NCBI RefSeq assembly: GCF_036881825.1
Contig: NZ_JBAJMW010000001.1
Span: forward strand, 558,001 to 622,000
Direction: 5' to 3'
Length of the DNA stretch: 64,000 bases
From: Tersicoccus mangrovi
Lineage (GTDB): Bacteria > Actinomycetota > Actinomycetes > Actinomycetales > Micrococcaceae
The position numbers and the translations under genes are program-made. Numbering within the stretch: the stretch's first letter is position 1; each line of letters begins with the position of its first letter. The notes below the pieces were generated by a model. That model was not told where the DNA came from. It was given only the letters and a program-made list of their open reading frames with translations, and ran no database searches. Shown here in pieces: positions 41,539 through 50,573 of the stretch.

Positions 41539-42984
41539 TCAGGTGCCGACCGTGGCCGGCCGTCGACGACGCGCGTACCAGACGGCCATGAGCGGGATCC
41601 CGGCCGCGAGGGCCACGAGCCCGATCACCAGTCCGCCGCCCATCCCGAACACGCTCGTGGCGCCGGACGCCGGATCGGCCAGGTCGACCGCGGAGGCGAT
41701 CAGCGCCACGGTCATGATGACGGCGCCGGCCAGGGGCAGGATCACCCGGTTGAGCCACTGCCGCGGCCCGCGGGCATCACGACGGAACAGCCACGCGCAG
41801 GCGAAGCCCGTCAACGCGTAGTAGACGGCGATGAACAGGCTGATCGCGGCGATCGAGTCGGCCAGCAGGTCCGCGCTGATCGCCGTCATCACCACGAAGT
41901 AGCCGACGGCGGACACCCCGACGACGGTGGTCGAGAACGACGGGGTGAGGAATCGCGGGTGGACGCGGGCGAATGCCTCGGGCAGGGCGCCCTGCACCGC
42001 CATCGACAGGGTGCCGCGGGCGGTGGGCAGGATGGTCGTCAGCGTCGAGGCCGTGGCCGAGACGAGGACCGCGACCAGCACGACGGGCGCCCACGGGCCC
42101 ATCACGGCCGCGCTCACGTCGTGCAGGACGTCGACGACGTCGTCGCCGGACCGGGCGCCGGTCAGGGCGGTGACCAGCACGGCCAGGACCACGTAGGTGC
42201 CCATCAGGATCACCGACGACAGGACGGCGGCGCGGCCGGGGGTGGTGCGCGGGTCCTTCGTCTCCTCGTTCAGGGCCAGGCAGGTGTCCCAGCCCCAGTA
42301 GATGAACAGGCTGAGCAGGATCCCGTACCAGAGGGCGTGCCCGTCGGCGACGGTGAACGGGTTGAACCAGTCCGGCGACGGGCTGGCCGCACCGGGGGCC
42401 GTACCGCCGGCCAGCGCGGGGATCGCGACGGCGGCGAAGACGGCCAGCCCCGCGTACTGGACGAGAGTCATGGCCCACTGCAGTCGCTGGCCGATCTCGA
42501 TGCCGCGCCGGTTCACCCAGGTCATGGCGGCGATGAACGCCACCCCGGTGCCGGTGACCAGCCACGTGTTCCCCGCGGCGTCGGGTGCGATCAGCAGCCA
42601 CAGGTACTGGCCGGCGACCTGCGCCAGGTTGGCGAGGACGATGATGCCGGCCAGCGCCATCGCCCAGCCGCTCATCCAGCCGGTACGGCGACCGAAGGCG
42701 CGGGACACCCACGTGAAGGTGGTGCCGCAGTCCGGCAGATACGCGTTGAGCTCCCGGTATGCGATCGCGATGACGAGCATCGGCACGAAGGCGAGGACCA
42801 TGACGATCGGGGTCTGCGGGCCGCACGCGGCGATCACCAGTCCCAGCGTCGCGGCCAGGGAGTAGGCCGGCGACGTGGAGGCGATGCCGAGCGCCGTGGA
42901 GCCGGCCAGGCCGAGCCTGCCGGCCGCCAGGCCCTTGGGCCCGGTGGGGACGTCGGTGACCTCGTGGCCCGGTGCGGCGCTCAT
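41539..42984 (-). CDS. APC family amino acid/polyamine permease
   Basis: 481 residues, about 12 helices. LGLAGSTALGIASTSPAYSL, PDCGTTFTWVSRAFGRRTGWM and the second-half FIYWGWDTCLALNEET are hallmarks of the amino acid-polyamine-organocation superfamily. ATG 42984 overlaps the stop of the GSP-synthase-like gene (ATGA), so transport is coupled to that ligase; the substrate may be a polyamine or amino acid, by inference. Last gene of a three-gene operon. Confidence 0.9.
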   Translation of the reverse strand: MSAAPGHEVTDVPTGPKGLAAGRLGLAGSTALGIASTSPAYSLAATLGLVIAACGPQTPIVMVLAFVPMLVIAIAYRELNAYLPDCGTTFTWVSRAFGRRTGWMSGWAMALAGIIVLANLAQVAGQYLWLLIAPDAAGNTWLVTGTGVAFIAAMTWVNRRGIEIGQRLQWAMTLVQYAGLAVFAAVAIPALAGGTAPGAASPSPDWFNPFTVADGHALWYGILLSLFIYWGWDTCLALNEETKDPRTTPGRAAVLSSVILMGTYVVLAVLVTALTGARSGDDVVDVLHDVSAAVMGPWAPVVLVAVLVSATASTLTTILPTARGTLSMAVQGALPEAFARVHPRFLTPSFSTTVVGVSAVGYFVVMTAISADLLADSIAAISLFIAVYYALTGFACAWLFRRDARGPRQWLNRVILPLAGAVIMTVALIASAVDLADPASGATSVFGMGGGLVIGLVALAAGIPLMAVWYARRRRPATVGT

Positions 42985-44180
42985 CGGCTGCCCTCGGTCG
43001 CCGTCGGCGCGAGGACCGGAGCAGGGGCGTCGATGACGTTGGGCAGGAACCGGGCGAAGTAGTCCGTCACCAGCCCGTCGGACTCCCGCACGCCGACGCC
43101 GACCGATTCGCCGTCCACCACCCAGGCGCCGAGCACCGCCCGGTTGCCGCCGAAGTCGGGCAGCGGGTGGAAGGCCTGGTAGCACCAGCCCTCGTTGCCG
43201 TACTGACCGGGCTGGACCAGGTCGATGCCCTCGGCGTGGATGACGATGTTGTCGCCCTCCCGTCCGTGCAGGGGCTTGGCGACCCACTCGGTGAGCGGGC
43301 CCGGCTGGTCCAGGTAGGCAGGCAGCAGGTTCTCGTGGCCCGGGTAGAGGTGCCACAGCGCGGCCAGCAGCGCCTTGGTCGACAGGAACATCTTCCAGGC
43401 CGGCTCGAACCAGGTGACCGCGTCGGGATGGTCCTGCACGTGCATGCCGAAGGGGTCGGCCATCATCAGCTCCCACGGGTAGAGCTTGAAGACGGCCTCG
43501 ATCGGGGCGTCGTCGAGGTCGACGAACCGCTTCGCGTCGCGGTCCCAGCCGATGTCGGCGATGTTGAGACCCTGGGTCTGCCAGCCGCCCTGCTGCGCGG
43601 TGTCCAGCAGGTAGGCGGCGTTCATCCAGTCCTCCCCGGTGCCCTCCTCCCCCACGTGGGCGACGTGCAGCCGCGTCAGGCCGGTCTCGGTCCGCCGTCG
43701 GGCCCACGCCGCGACGAGGGCCTCGTGGATCCCGTTCCACTGGTCGTTGGCCGGCTTGACGTCCTGCAGCCAGTACCACTGGCAGATCGCGGCCTCGACC
43801 AGTCCGGTGGGGGTGTCCGCGTTGTACTCGAGCATCTTCGCCGGGCCGGTGCCGTCGTACGCCAGGTCGAACCGCCCGTAGACGGCCGGGTCGGCCGCTT
43901 CGAGGGAGTGGCGGGCCAGCTCCATCGCGGCCGGGCCGATGCCGAGGTCGCCCATGGCGCCGGTGGCCAGGAACCGGGCGGCCTCCAGGCTCATGCGGTG
44001 CAGCTCCTCCGTGACGGTCTCGAGCGTCTCCACCTCGGGCATCGTGAACAGGTAGTACGCGTCCTCGTGCCAGTACTCGATGGTGCTTCCGTCGTCCTTG
44101 ACGGTGGTCGAGTAGATGAGGCCCTGTGCCTCGGTCTTCTGCCGCCAGTCGGGGCGCGGGGTACTGCGGATGCGCTCCAT
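42981..44180 (-). CDS. glutathionylspermidine synthase-like ATP-grasp ligase (YgiC-like)
   Basis: 399 residues corresponding to the C-terminal synthetase domain of Gsp only; no amidase domain. Visible: YDGTGPAKMLEYNADTPTGLVEAA, MNAAYLLDTAQQ, IEAVFKLYPWELMMAD, TKALLAALWHLYPGHENLLPAYL, WVAKPLHGREG and ENE-like GNEGWCYQAFHPLPDFG. In E. coli the stand-alone versions are YgiC and YjfC. Since actinobacteria normally use mycothiol rather than glutathione, the true substrates are open. ATG 44180. Confidence 0.88.
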   Translation of the reverse strand: MERIRSTPRPDWRQKTEAQGLIYSTTVKDDGSTIEYWHEDAYYLFTMPEVETLETVTEELHRMSLEAARFLATGAMGDLGIGPAAMELARHSLEAADPAVYGRFDLAYDGTGPAKMLEYNADTPTGLVEAAICQWYWLQDVKPANDQWNGIHEALVAAWARRRTETGLTRLHVAHVGEEGTGEDWMNAAYLLDTAQQGGWQTQGLNIADIGWDRDAKRFVDLDDAPIEAVFKLYPWELMMADPFGMHVQDHPDAVTWFEPAWKMFLSTKALLAALWHLYPGHENLLPAYLDQPGPLTEWVAKPLHGREGDNIVIHAEGIDLVQPGQYGNEGWCYQAFHPLPDFGGNRAVLGAWVVDGESVGVGVRESDGLVTDYFARFLPNVIDAPAPVLAPTATEGSR

Positions 44181-44226
44181 GCGCGCTCCTTCAGTCGGTT
44201 GGAGGGAGGGTGGTCGCGGGGATCGG

Positions 44227-44706
44227 TCAGCCGCCGACGTGGACGCCCTTGCCGCCACCGCCGAATCCGCCGCGGCTGACGCTGGACGAGCCCTTCGCGG
44301 GCACACCGGACTTCGCGCTCGCCCCGGCGGGAACGGAGGTGGTGCCGCCGGACAGCCGGTCGCCGACGCCGGGCAGGGAGCGGGTGTTGCTGGAGCCCCG
44401 GGAGCCCATCGGGAAGAAGTACCAGCCGTAGTGGCCGCCGGCGCGGCCGGAGTCCGAGCACTTGTCGTCCTCGACCCGCTGCTGGCTGGTGCGGTCCTGG
44501 CAGACCTGCGCGTAGTCCGCGTCGATCACGTCCCCGTCCGGCGAGCACCCGGTCATCAGCGCGCTGGCCAGCACCGCGGTCACCCCGAGGCCGACGGTGG
44601 TGCTGGCCCGGAAGCGGCGGCGTGCGGGCGATGCGGTGGTGCTGGCGGTGGCGGGCTCGTCGGCTCGACGGCCCGGCTCCGGGCGCGCGGTGGCGTCCTC
44701 GATCAT
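44227..44706 (-). CDS. small envelope protein, YgiB-like in context
   Basis: 159 residues. A transmembrane or lipoprotein-type segment (about 34-54, TTVGLGVTAVLASALMTGC) ends at Cys54 in a lipobox-like context, but ~30 hydrophilic residues precede it. The exported part has three more cysteines (YAQVCQDRT, DDKCSDS), HYGWYFFP and a Gly/Ser tail ending in FGGGGKGVHVGG. That layout recalls DUF1190/YgiB, which precedes ygiC in E. coli, although sequence similarity is weak. Start of the operon with the ATP-grasp ligase (46 bp) and APC permease. Confidence 0.7.
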   Translation of the reverse strand: MIEDATARPEPGRRADEPATASTTASPARRRFRASTTVGLGVTAVLASALMTGCSPDGDVIDADYAQVCQDRTSQQRVEDDKCSDSGRAGGHYGWYFFPMGSRGSSNTRSLPGVGDRLSGGTTSVPAGASAKSGVPAKGSSSVSRGGFGGGGKGVHVGG

Positions 44707-44776
44707 GCGGTGTCCCCCTGCTGATGTGGTGCTGGTCGAAGCGTACGGGATGCGGGGCCGGACAGGGCCGGGGTTC

Positions 44777-45580
44777 CTACCCGGCCAGTCGCGCCATCCG
44801 TGCCCGGGCGAGCCGTTTCATGCCGTCCGCCGGCCGGATCGGGTCGGGCCACCGGGGTTCGAGGTCGTCGCCGAGGGTGACGCCGCGCAGCTTGCGCCCG
44901 AACATCGGCAGCACCCAGTCGGTGACCCACTGCCGCTCCGCTCGCAGCGCGTCCCGCAGTCCGGGCCGCTCGGGGTCGTCGTCGGGCAGGTCCGGCACGT
45001 ACGTCACCCCGAGCAGGTCGAGCACCCGCGCGGTCATGTACCGGTGGCCCGCGGTGGACATGTGCATCCGGTCGGGGTCCCACATGCGCGGGTCCCGGTA
45101 CGCCGTGAGCGCCCAGAAGTCGAGCAGGTCCGTGCCGTGGGCGGCGCTGATGCGGCGGACGCCGTCGTTGTAGACGTCGTGCCGGCGCCGGAACGGCTCG
45201 AGCAGGGGACTGATCTTCAGGTCGTACCCGGTGAACAGGACGATGCGAGCACCGGTCGCGCTGAGCGCGGCGACGAACTGCTCGTACTGCGCGAGCAGCG
45301 CGTCGACGTCGGTGCGCAGATCGAGGATGTCGTTGCCGCCGGCGTAGACGGTGATGAGGGTCGGCTCGAGTGCGAGCGCCGGTTCGAGTTGCTCCGCGAC
45401 GATCTGCCGCAGCCGCTTGCTCCGGATCGCCAGGTTGGCGTACTCCCAGGCGGGGTCCTGCCGCGCCAGCTGCCGGGCGACGCGGTCCGCCCATCCCTTG
45501 ACGCCGTTGGGGCGCGCGGCGTTCCAGTCGCCGACGCCCTCGGTGAAGGAGTCGCCGAGGGCCACGAATCGTCCCGCCAT
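44777..45580 (-). CDS. SGNH/GDSL hydrolase family protein (paralog 2)
   Basis: 267 residues. Block I FVALGDSFTEGVGD with Ser11, VYAGGNDILDLRTDVDAL, and DPDRMHMSTAGH with the catalytic Asp/His. It aligns over nearly its whole length with the gene at 20211-21005 (GVKGWADRVARQLA against GVRGWADRVAEQLA; EYANLAIR in both). No signal peptide. ATG 45580 is favoured because MAGRFVALGDS begins at the usual position; the ORF stays open to 45622. Confidence 0.88.
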   Translation of the reverse strand: MAGRFVALGDSFTEGVGDWNAARPNGVKGWADRVARQLARQDPAWEYANLAIRSKRLRQIVAEQLEPALALEPTLITVYAGGNDILDLRTDVDALLAQYEQFVAALSATGARIVLFTGYDLKISPLLEPFRRRHDVYNDGVRRISAAHGTDLLDFWALTAYRDPRMWDPDRMHMSTAGHRYMTARVLDLLGVTYVPDLPDDDPERPGLRDALRAERQWVTDWVLPMFGRKLRGVTLGDDLEPRWPDPIRPADGMKRLARARMARLAG

Positions 45581-45604
45581 GGTGGGCACGCTAGGGACAG
45601 CAGA

Positions 45605-45643
45605 CGACGGGAGGCCGAACACGGGGTGAACGGCCTCCCGTCG
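45605..45643 (-). terminator. terminator between SDR and SGNH genes
   Basis: Perfect 13-bp stem CGACGGGAGGCCG / CGGCCTCCCGTCG with a 13-nt loop, 22 bp after the SDR stop on the minus strand. Confidence 0.75.
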
Positions 45644-45664
45644 CCGGGTCGGGAAGTCCCGCGG

Positions 45665-46582
45665 TCACGGGGTGGGCATACCGCCGTTGACGTTGAGCGT
45701 CTCCCCGAGGACGTAGCTGGACTCGGCCGAGGCCAGGAACACGTAGGCCGGGGCGAGCTCGGCGGGCTGGCCGGCGCGGCCGAGCGGGGTGCTCTTGCCG
45801 AACTCGGGCAGGGCGTCCTTCGGCTGGCCGCCGGAGACCTGCAGCGGCGTCCAGATGGGACCGGGCGCGACGGCGTTGACGCGGATGCCGCGCTCGGCGA
45901 GCTGCTGGGCCAGGCCCTTGGTGAAGGCGTTGATCGCGGCCTTGGTGGCCGCGTAGTCCAGCAGCGTCGGGGACGGCTCGTACGCCTGGATCGACGTCGT
46001 GTTGATGATGGCGCCGCCCGCGGGCAGGTGCTTCAGCGCGGCCCGGGACAGCGCGTACATCGCGACGATGTTGATCGCGAACGTCTGCTCGACCTGCTCG
46101 TCGGTCAGTTCCTCGAGCGTTTCGACGGCCACCTGCTTGCCGGCGTTGTTGACGAGGATGTCGAGACCGCCGAGCTGCCCGGCGGCGTCGTCGACGAGCC
46201 CGTCCCGGTACTGCTTGTCGAGCAGGTCGCCCGGCAGGAGCACGGCGGTGCGGCCGGCGTCCTTCACGAGGCCGGCGATGCGCTCGGCGTCGCTCTGCTC
46301 GGCCGGGGTGTAGGCGAGGGCGACGTCGGCGCCCTCACGGGCGAAGGCGATGGCCACGGCGGCTCCGATGCCCGAGTCGGCGCCGGTGATGAGGGCGCGG
46401 CGGCCGGACAGCCGGTTCGATCCGGTGTAGGTGGACTCGCCGAGGTCGGCCTTCGGCGTCATCTCACTGTCCAGACCCGGCGGATCCTGGTGCTGCTTCG
46501 AGGGGCTGATCGACTCGTGCTGGTCCACCGGGTTCTGCAGGGTGGTCTGGTCGTTCTGGTTACTGGCGTTCTGGTCGGACAT
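45665..46582 (-). CDS. SDR family oxidoreductase (YghA/YhdF-like)
   Basis: 305 residues. A 50-residue hydrophilic leader with HQDPPGLDSEMTPKADLGE, typical of the stress-linked YghA/YhdF/YhxC dehydrogenases, then the Rossmann fold: ALITGADSGIGAAVA, VNNAGKQ, catalytic Ser in NTTSIQAYEPS, YAATKAA, and C-terminal SSYVLGETLNVNGGMPTP. NAD(P)-dependent; the substrate is unknown. ATG 46582. Downstream of a MarR gene on the same strand (127-bp gap). Confidence 0.9.
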   Translation of the reverse strand: MSDQNASNQNDQTTLQNPVDQHESISPSKQHQDPPGLDSEMTPKADLGESTYTGSNRLSGRRALITGADSGIGAAVAIAFAREGADVALAYTPAEQSDAERIAGLVKDAGRTAVLLPGDLLDKQYRDGLVDDAAGQLGGLDILVNNAGKQVAVETLEELTDEQVEQTFAINIVAMYALSRAALKHLPAGGAIINTTSIQAYEPSPTLLDYAATKAAINAFTKGLAQQLAERGIRVNAVAPGPIWTPLQVSGGQPKDALPEFGKSTPLGRAGQPAELAPAYVFLASAESSYVLGETLNVNGGMPTP

Positions 46583-46709
46583 GGCACCTCCATCTCGGGT
46601 GCCGTGCGGAACGGGGAACCGATGCCGCACGGCGGGACGCGAACCGTTCATCAGCCTACTGATGATGCGCGGTGGGCGCCACCGGAGGGTCACGGCAGGG
46701 TGCGGGCGG

Positions 46710-47192
46710 TCAGTCCTCGTCGCGCCGGAAGAACCAGTGGTCCTCGTCGATGTTCGCGAGGATCTTCCGGCTCACGCGGTCCAGGTCCCGCACGTCCTGC
46801 GCGTCGAGCGCGTCGAACACGAGGGTCCGCACCTGGGCGACGTGCTGCGGAGCGAGGCGCTCGAGCAGCTCGAACCCGCTGTCGGTCAGCCGCGCCTCGG
46901 TCACCCGCCCGTCCTCGCACGAGGCGGACCGCTCGACCCAGCCCCGCTTCTCCAGCTTGGTCACCACGTGGGAGAGCCGGGACAGGGACGACGACGTGCA
47001 CGCCGCCAGGTCACTCATGGTGCGCGTCCGGTCCCGCTTCTCCGAGAGGTGCGCGAGCACGGAATAGTCGAAGAAGGAGATCTTCGCCGCACGCTGCAAC
47101 TCCTGGTCCAGCGCGGAGGGAACGAGCATGGACGCGAAGAGATAGGACAGCCACGCGTCCCGCTCCCGCTCGTTCAACCACTTCGCCGCCAT
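46710..47192 (-). CDS. MarR family transcriptional regulator
   Basis: 160 residues with the winged-helix MarR fold: LAHLSEKRDRTRTMSDLAAC, SLSRLSHVVTKLEKRGWVER (recognition helix) and SCEDGRVTEARLTDSGFELL (wing). Ligand unknown; it may control the downstream SDR gene or the neighbouring ECM4-type gene. ATG 47192. Confidence 0.92.
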   Translation of the reverse strand: MAAKWLNERERDAWLSYLFASMLVPSALDQELQRAAKISFFDYSVLAHLSEKRDRTRTMSDLAACTSSSLSRLSHVVTKLEKRGWVERSASCEDGRVTEARLTDSGFELLERLAPQHVAQVRTLVFDALDAQDVRDLDRVSRKILANIDEDHWFFRRDED

Positions 47193-47265
47193 GCCCCCGA
47201 TGATGTCACACGGTCAAACCTTCAAGCAGTTCGAGTCGGACGCAGCCCGTGATGGATCGACCCCC

Positions 47266-48324
47266 TCAGGCGCCGTGGCCGGGCGTGACCTCCTCGCCCG
47301 CGTGGACCGGCGCGGGCGCGGTGCCCGCGCCGAACGGGGACCCACCGAGCCGCTCACGGCCGTGCTCCGTGCGCCAGAACGTCGTGTCGGGCCCGACGGG
47401 GACGATCTGCGTCGGGTTCAGGTCGCGGTGGACGATGTAGTAGTGCCGCTTGATCTGCACGAAGTCCACGGTGTCGCCGAATCCGGGTGTCTGGAACAGG
47501 TCGCGCGCGTAGGCGGAGAGCACCGGCATCTCGGAGAGCTTGGACCGGTTGCACTTGAAGTGGCCGTGGTAGACGGCGTCGAAGCGCACCAGGGTGGTGA
47601 ACAGCCGCACGTCGGCCTCGGTGATGGTGTCGCCGACGAGGTACCGCTGGGTGCGCAGCCGGTCCTCGAGCCAGTCCAGGGCGGTGAACAGCCGGTCGTA
47701 TGCGTCCTCGTAGGACTCCTGGCTGCCGGCGAAACCGCACCGGTACACACCGTTGTTGACCTCGGTGTAGACCCGCCGGTTGACGGTGTCGATCTCCTCC
47801 CGCAGGTCCTCGGGGTAGAGAGCGGGGGCGCCGGGCCGGTGGAAGTCGGTCCACTCGGTGGAGAAGTCGAGGGTGATCTGCGGGAAGTCGTTGGTCACGA
47901 CGCCACCGGTCGGCACGTCGACGATCGCGGGGACGGTGATGCCGCGCGGATAGTCGGGGAACCGGGCGAAGAAGGCCTGCTGCAGCCGCTCGATGCCGAG
48001 CACGGGGTCCTTGCCGTCCGGGTCGAGGTCGAAGGTCCAGGACCGCGCGTCGTGCGTCGGCCCGGGCAGGCCGAGGGAGATGGCGTCCTCGAGGCCGAGC
48101 AGGCGGCGCACGATCACCGTGCGGTTGGCCCACGGGCACGCCCGTGCCGCGATCAGCCGGTACCGGCCCGCCTCGACGGGCCAGCCGTCCCGCGCGTCGC
48201 GGGTGATCCGGCCCTCGATGTACGCGGTGTCGCGGGTGAACTCCTCGCCCTCGTGCACGTACGAGCCCTGGGTGCTGTGCGCGTCGTCGGCCCCGGGGGC
48301 CTGCTGGTCGTTCGCGGTGGTCAT
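47266..48324 (-). CDS. ECM4/YqjG-type glutathione S-transferase-fold reductase
   Basis: 352 residues. AARACPWANRTVIVRRLLGLE contains the catalytic CPWA (Cys63) of S-glutathionyl-hydroquinone reductases; DFPQITLDFSTEW, NNGVYRCGFAGSQESYEDAY and LVGDTITEADVRLFTTLVRFD complete the family pattern. In GSH-less actinobacteria such enzymes are presumed to use mycothiol, which is inference. ATG 48324. Confidence 0.9.
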   Translation of the reverse strand: MTTANDQQAPGADDAHSTQGSYVHEGEEFTRDTAYIEGRITRDARDGWPVEAGRYRLIAARACPWANRTVIVRRLLGLEDAISLGLPGPTHDARSWTFDLDPDGKDPVLGIERLQQAFFARFPDYPRGITVPAIVDVPTGGVVTNDFPQITLDFSTEWTDFHRPGAPALYPEDLREEIDTVNRRVYTEVNNGVYRCGFAGSQESYEDAYDRLFTALDWLEDRLRTQRYLVGDTITEADVRLFTTLVRFDAVYHGHFKCNRSKLSEMPVLSAYARDLFQTPGFGDTVDFVQIKRHYYIVHRDLNPTQIVPVGPDTTFWRTEHGRERLGGSPFGAGTAPAPVHAGEEVTPGHGA

Positions 48325-48410
48325 GCCGTCAGTCTAGGAGCGCGACGACGCGGCGTATCGATCAGGAATCAGCGGGTGACCACGAGGAAACCGCCCGTTA
48401 GGCTGGCCGC

Positions 48411-49667
48411 ATGAACTCCCCTCTCCCGGACGTCGAGACGCGCCTCGCGGACGCGCACCGGCACACCACCTTGTTCTCGGCGCGGGCGCTGCACATCAAG
48501 CAGTCGGCCGTGCGGAACGTCTTCGACATCTCGATGCGCCCGGGGCTCATCTCGCTCGCCGGCGGGAACCCGTTCCTGCAGACCCTGCCGATGGACGAAC
48601 TCGGCGACATCGCCCGGGACCTCATCGCCGAGCACGGGGCCACGGCCCTGCAGTACGGCAGCGGTCAGGGCACCGACGAGCTGCGCCGGGCGATCTGCAC
48701 CGTGATGGCCGAGGAGGCGATCACCGACGCGGTGCCCGAGAACGTCATCGTCACGGCCGGCGCCCAGTCCGCGCTCGACGCGTGCACCCGCGTGTTCTGC
48801 GATCCGGGCGACGTCGTGCTCACCGAGGATCCGACCTACGTCGGGGCCCTGAACACGTTCGAGGCGTACGAGGTGGACGTCCGGCCGGTGGCCTCGGACG
48901 AGCAGGGGCTGCTGCCCGATGCGCTCGAGGCGGCCGTCGCCGCGGTGGAGGCCGAGGGCAAGCGGGTCAAGTTCCTCTACACGATCCCCTCGTTCGCCAA
49001 CCCGTCCGGCGCGGTGCTGGCCGCGGACCGGCGGCAGCGGGTCGTGGACGTCTGCCGGAAGGCGAACGTCCTCGTCGTCGAGGACAATCCGTACGGCATG
49101 CTGGCCTTCGACGGCGAGCCGGCGCGGCCGCTGCGGGCGGACAACCCGGACGACGTCGTCTACCTCGGCACGTTCTCCAAGATCTTCGCGCCCGGGCTGC
49201 GGCTGGGCTGGATGCTCGCCCCCGCGCACCTCAAGCAGCGCCTCTACCTGGCGAACGAGTGCGTCGTGCTCTGCCCGCCGGCGTTCAACCAGATGCTCGC
49301 CGTCGAGTACCTCCACCGGTTCGACTGGGTCGCCCAGGTGCGCTCCTACCGCGAGGTCTACCGCAAGCGGGCGGAGGCGATGGTCGCCGCGCTGACCGAC
49401 GCGATGCCGGACGGGGTGCACTGGACCACGCCGACCGGCGGCTTCTTCGTGTGGCTGACCCTGCCGGAGCACGTGGACACCGAGGCCCTGCTCGGCCCGG
49501 CCATCGAGGCCGGCGTCGTCTTCGTCCCCGGCAGCGCCTTCACCGCCGCGGACGGACCGAGCCCGAGCCTGCGTCTGTCGTTCAGCGCCGTCGAGGAGGA
49601 CGGCATCGCCGAGGGCGTGCGGCGGCTGGCCGGGGTGATCAGCGCCGCCCTCGAGACGACCCGATAG
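48411..49667 (+). CDS. PLP-dependent aminotransferase (class I/II, LysN/MocR-aminotransferase type)
   Basis: 418 residues. PLP lysine Lys257 in YLGTFSKIFAPGLRLGWM; ISLAGGNPFLQTLP, ALQYGSGQGTDELRRAI and VVEDNPYGMLAFDG are characteristic of the 2-aminoadipate/aromatic aminotransferase group related to MocR C-termini. No HTH is attached. Substrate not predictable. ATG 48411. Divergent from the ECM4-type gene. Confidence 0.9.
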   Translation: MNSPLPDVETRLADAHRHTTLFSARALHIKQSAVRNVFDISMRPGLISLAGGNPFLQTLPMDELGDIARDLIAEHGATALQYGSGQGTDELRRAICTVMAEEAITDAVPENVIVTAGAQSALDACTRVFCDPGDVVLTEDPTYVGALNTFEAYEVDVRPVASDEQGLLPDALEAAVAAVEAEGKRVKFLYTIPSFANPSGAVLAADRRQRVVDVCRKANVLVVEDNPYGMLAFDGEPARPLRADNPDDVVYLGTFSKIFAPGLRLGWMLAPAHLKQRLYLANECVVLCPPAFNQMLAVEYLHRFDWVAQVRSYREVYRKRAEAMVAALTDAMPDGVHWTTPTGGFFVWLTLPEHVDTEALLGPAIEAGVVFVPGSAFTAADGPSPSLRLSFSAVEEDGIAEGVRRLAGVISAALETTR

Positions 49668-49688
49668 CGCGAACCCCGCTGCCGGGGC

Positions 49689-50573
49689 TCAGGCCTCGGT
49701 CGGCTGGAGGACGATCGGCGTCGTGGTCGGGGCCTTCGAGCCACCGGCCGGCTCGACGGTCACGCCGACGTGCGTCGCACCGTCGAGCTGACCCTCCAGC
49801 GCCGTGTAGGTGACGTTTCCGGACGCCGAGAAGGTGCCGGCCGGCCGGGCCTGCTGCCCGGCGATGTACCAGAGTTCGTACGTCTTGCCCGAGGCCAGTG
49901 CCGGCAGGTCGCGGCTGATCACCGCGGACCGGTTCAGCGACTTGGACGAGGCGACGCTCATCGAACCGCCGTTGCCGGCCTTGCCGGCGCGGATGACGGC
50001 GTCGGGCGCCGTGAACACCTCGAGCGCCGCGTCGCGCCCCGCGGTCTGCGCCGCGAGCCGCTGCTCCGCCTCGGCTCGCTGCTGGTTGAGGCTGCCGGCC
50101 CACCCGCCGAGGGCGACACCGGCGACGAGCAGGACGGCCGCCGCGGCACCGAGCCAGGTCGCGGTGCGACGCCACCGGTTCAGCTGCACGACGTTGTCGG
50201 GTGCGGCGTCCTCGGATGCGGTGGTGCGGGCCGGCCGCCGGTCGACGGAGGCACGCTCATCGACCGGGGCGATGCGGTCATCGTCCACGGGGGCGCCGTG
50301 CCGCGGGGCAGCATCGGGCGAGGCGCCGTCAGCACGGGCGCCGTCGGTCGCGACCCCCATGGGGATCGGCCGGACGCCGTCGTCCGGCCGGTCCGTCTGC
50401 GCCCGGTCCTCGAGCGACCGGTGCGTGGTCTGCGCGTTCTGCGGCAGGTCGGCGATCGCCGCCATCAGCCTCGCCTTGACCTCGGGGCGCGGCTGGACCG
50501 GCGACAGGGCGAGACCGAGTTCGGCCTCCACCTCGTCGTCGTAGACGTCATCGTTCGCGTGCTGGTCGCTCAT
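49689..50573 (-). CDS. rskA: anti-sigma factor (RskA family)
   Basis: 294 residues. An acidic N-terminus that would bind sigma (ELGLALSPVQPRPEVKARLMAAI), an Asp/Ala-rich linker, one transmembrane helix (about 138-160, WLGAAAAVLLVAGVALGGW) and the extracytoplasmic RskA domain (TYELWYIAGQQARPAGTFSASG). Its ATG at 50573 overlaps the SigK stop by 4 bp (ATGA), the usual sigma/anti-sigma coupling. Holds SigK inactive at the membrane until proteolysis, by family knowledge. Confidence 0.9.
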   Translation of the reverse strand: MSDQHANDDVYDDEVEAELGLALSPVQPRPEVKARLMAAIADLPQNAQTTHRSLEDRAQTDRPDDGVRPIPMGVATDGARADGASPDAAPRHGAPVDDDRIAPVDERASVDRRPARTTASEDAAPDNVVQLNRWRRTATWLGAAAAVLLVAGVALGGWAGSLNQQRAEAEQRLAAQTAGRDAALEVFTAPDAVIRAGKAGNGGSMSVASSKSLNRSAVISRDLPALASGKTYELWYIAGQQARPAGTFSASGNVTYTALEGQLDGATHVGVTVEPAGGSKAPTTTPIVLQPTEA

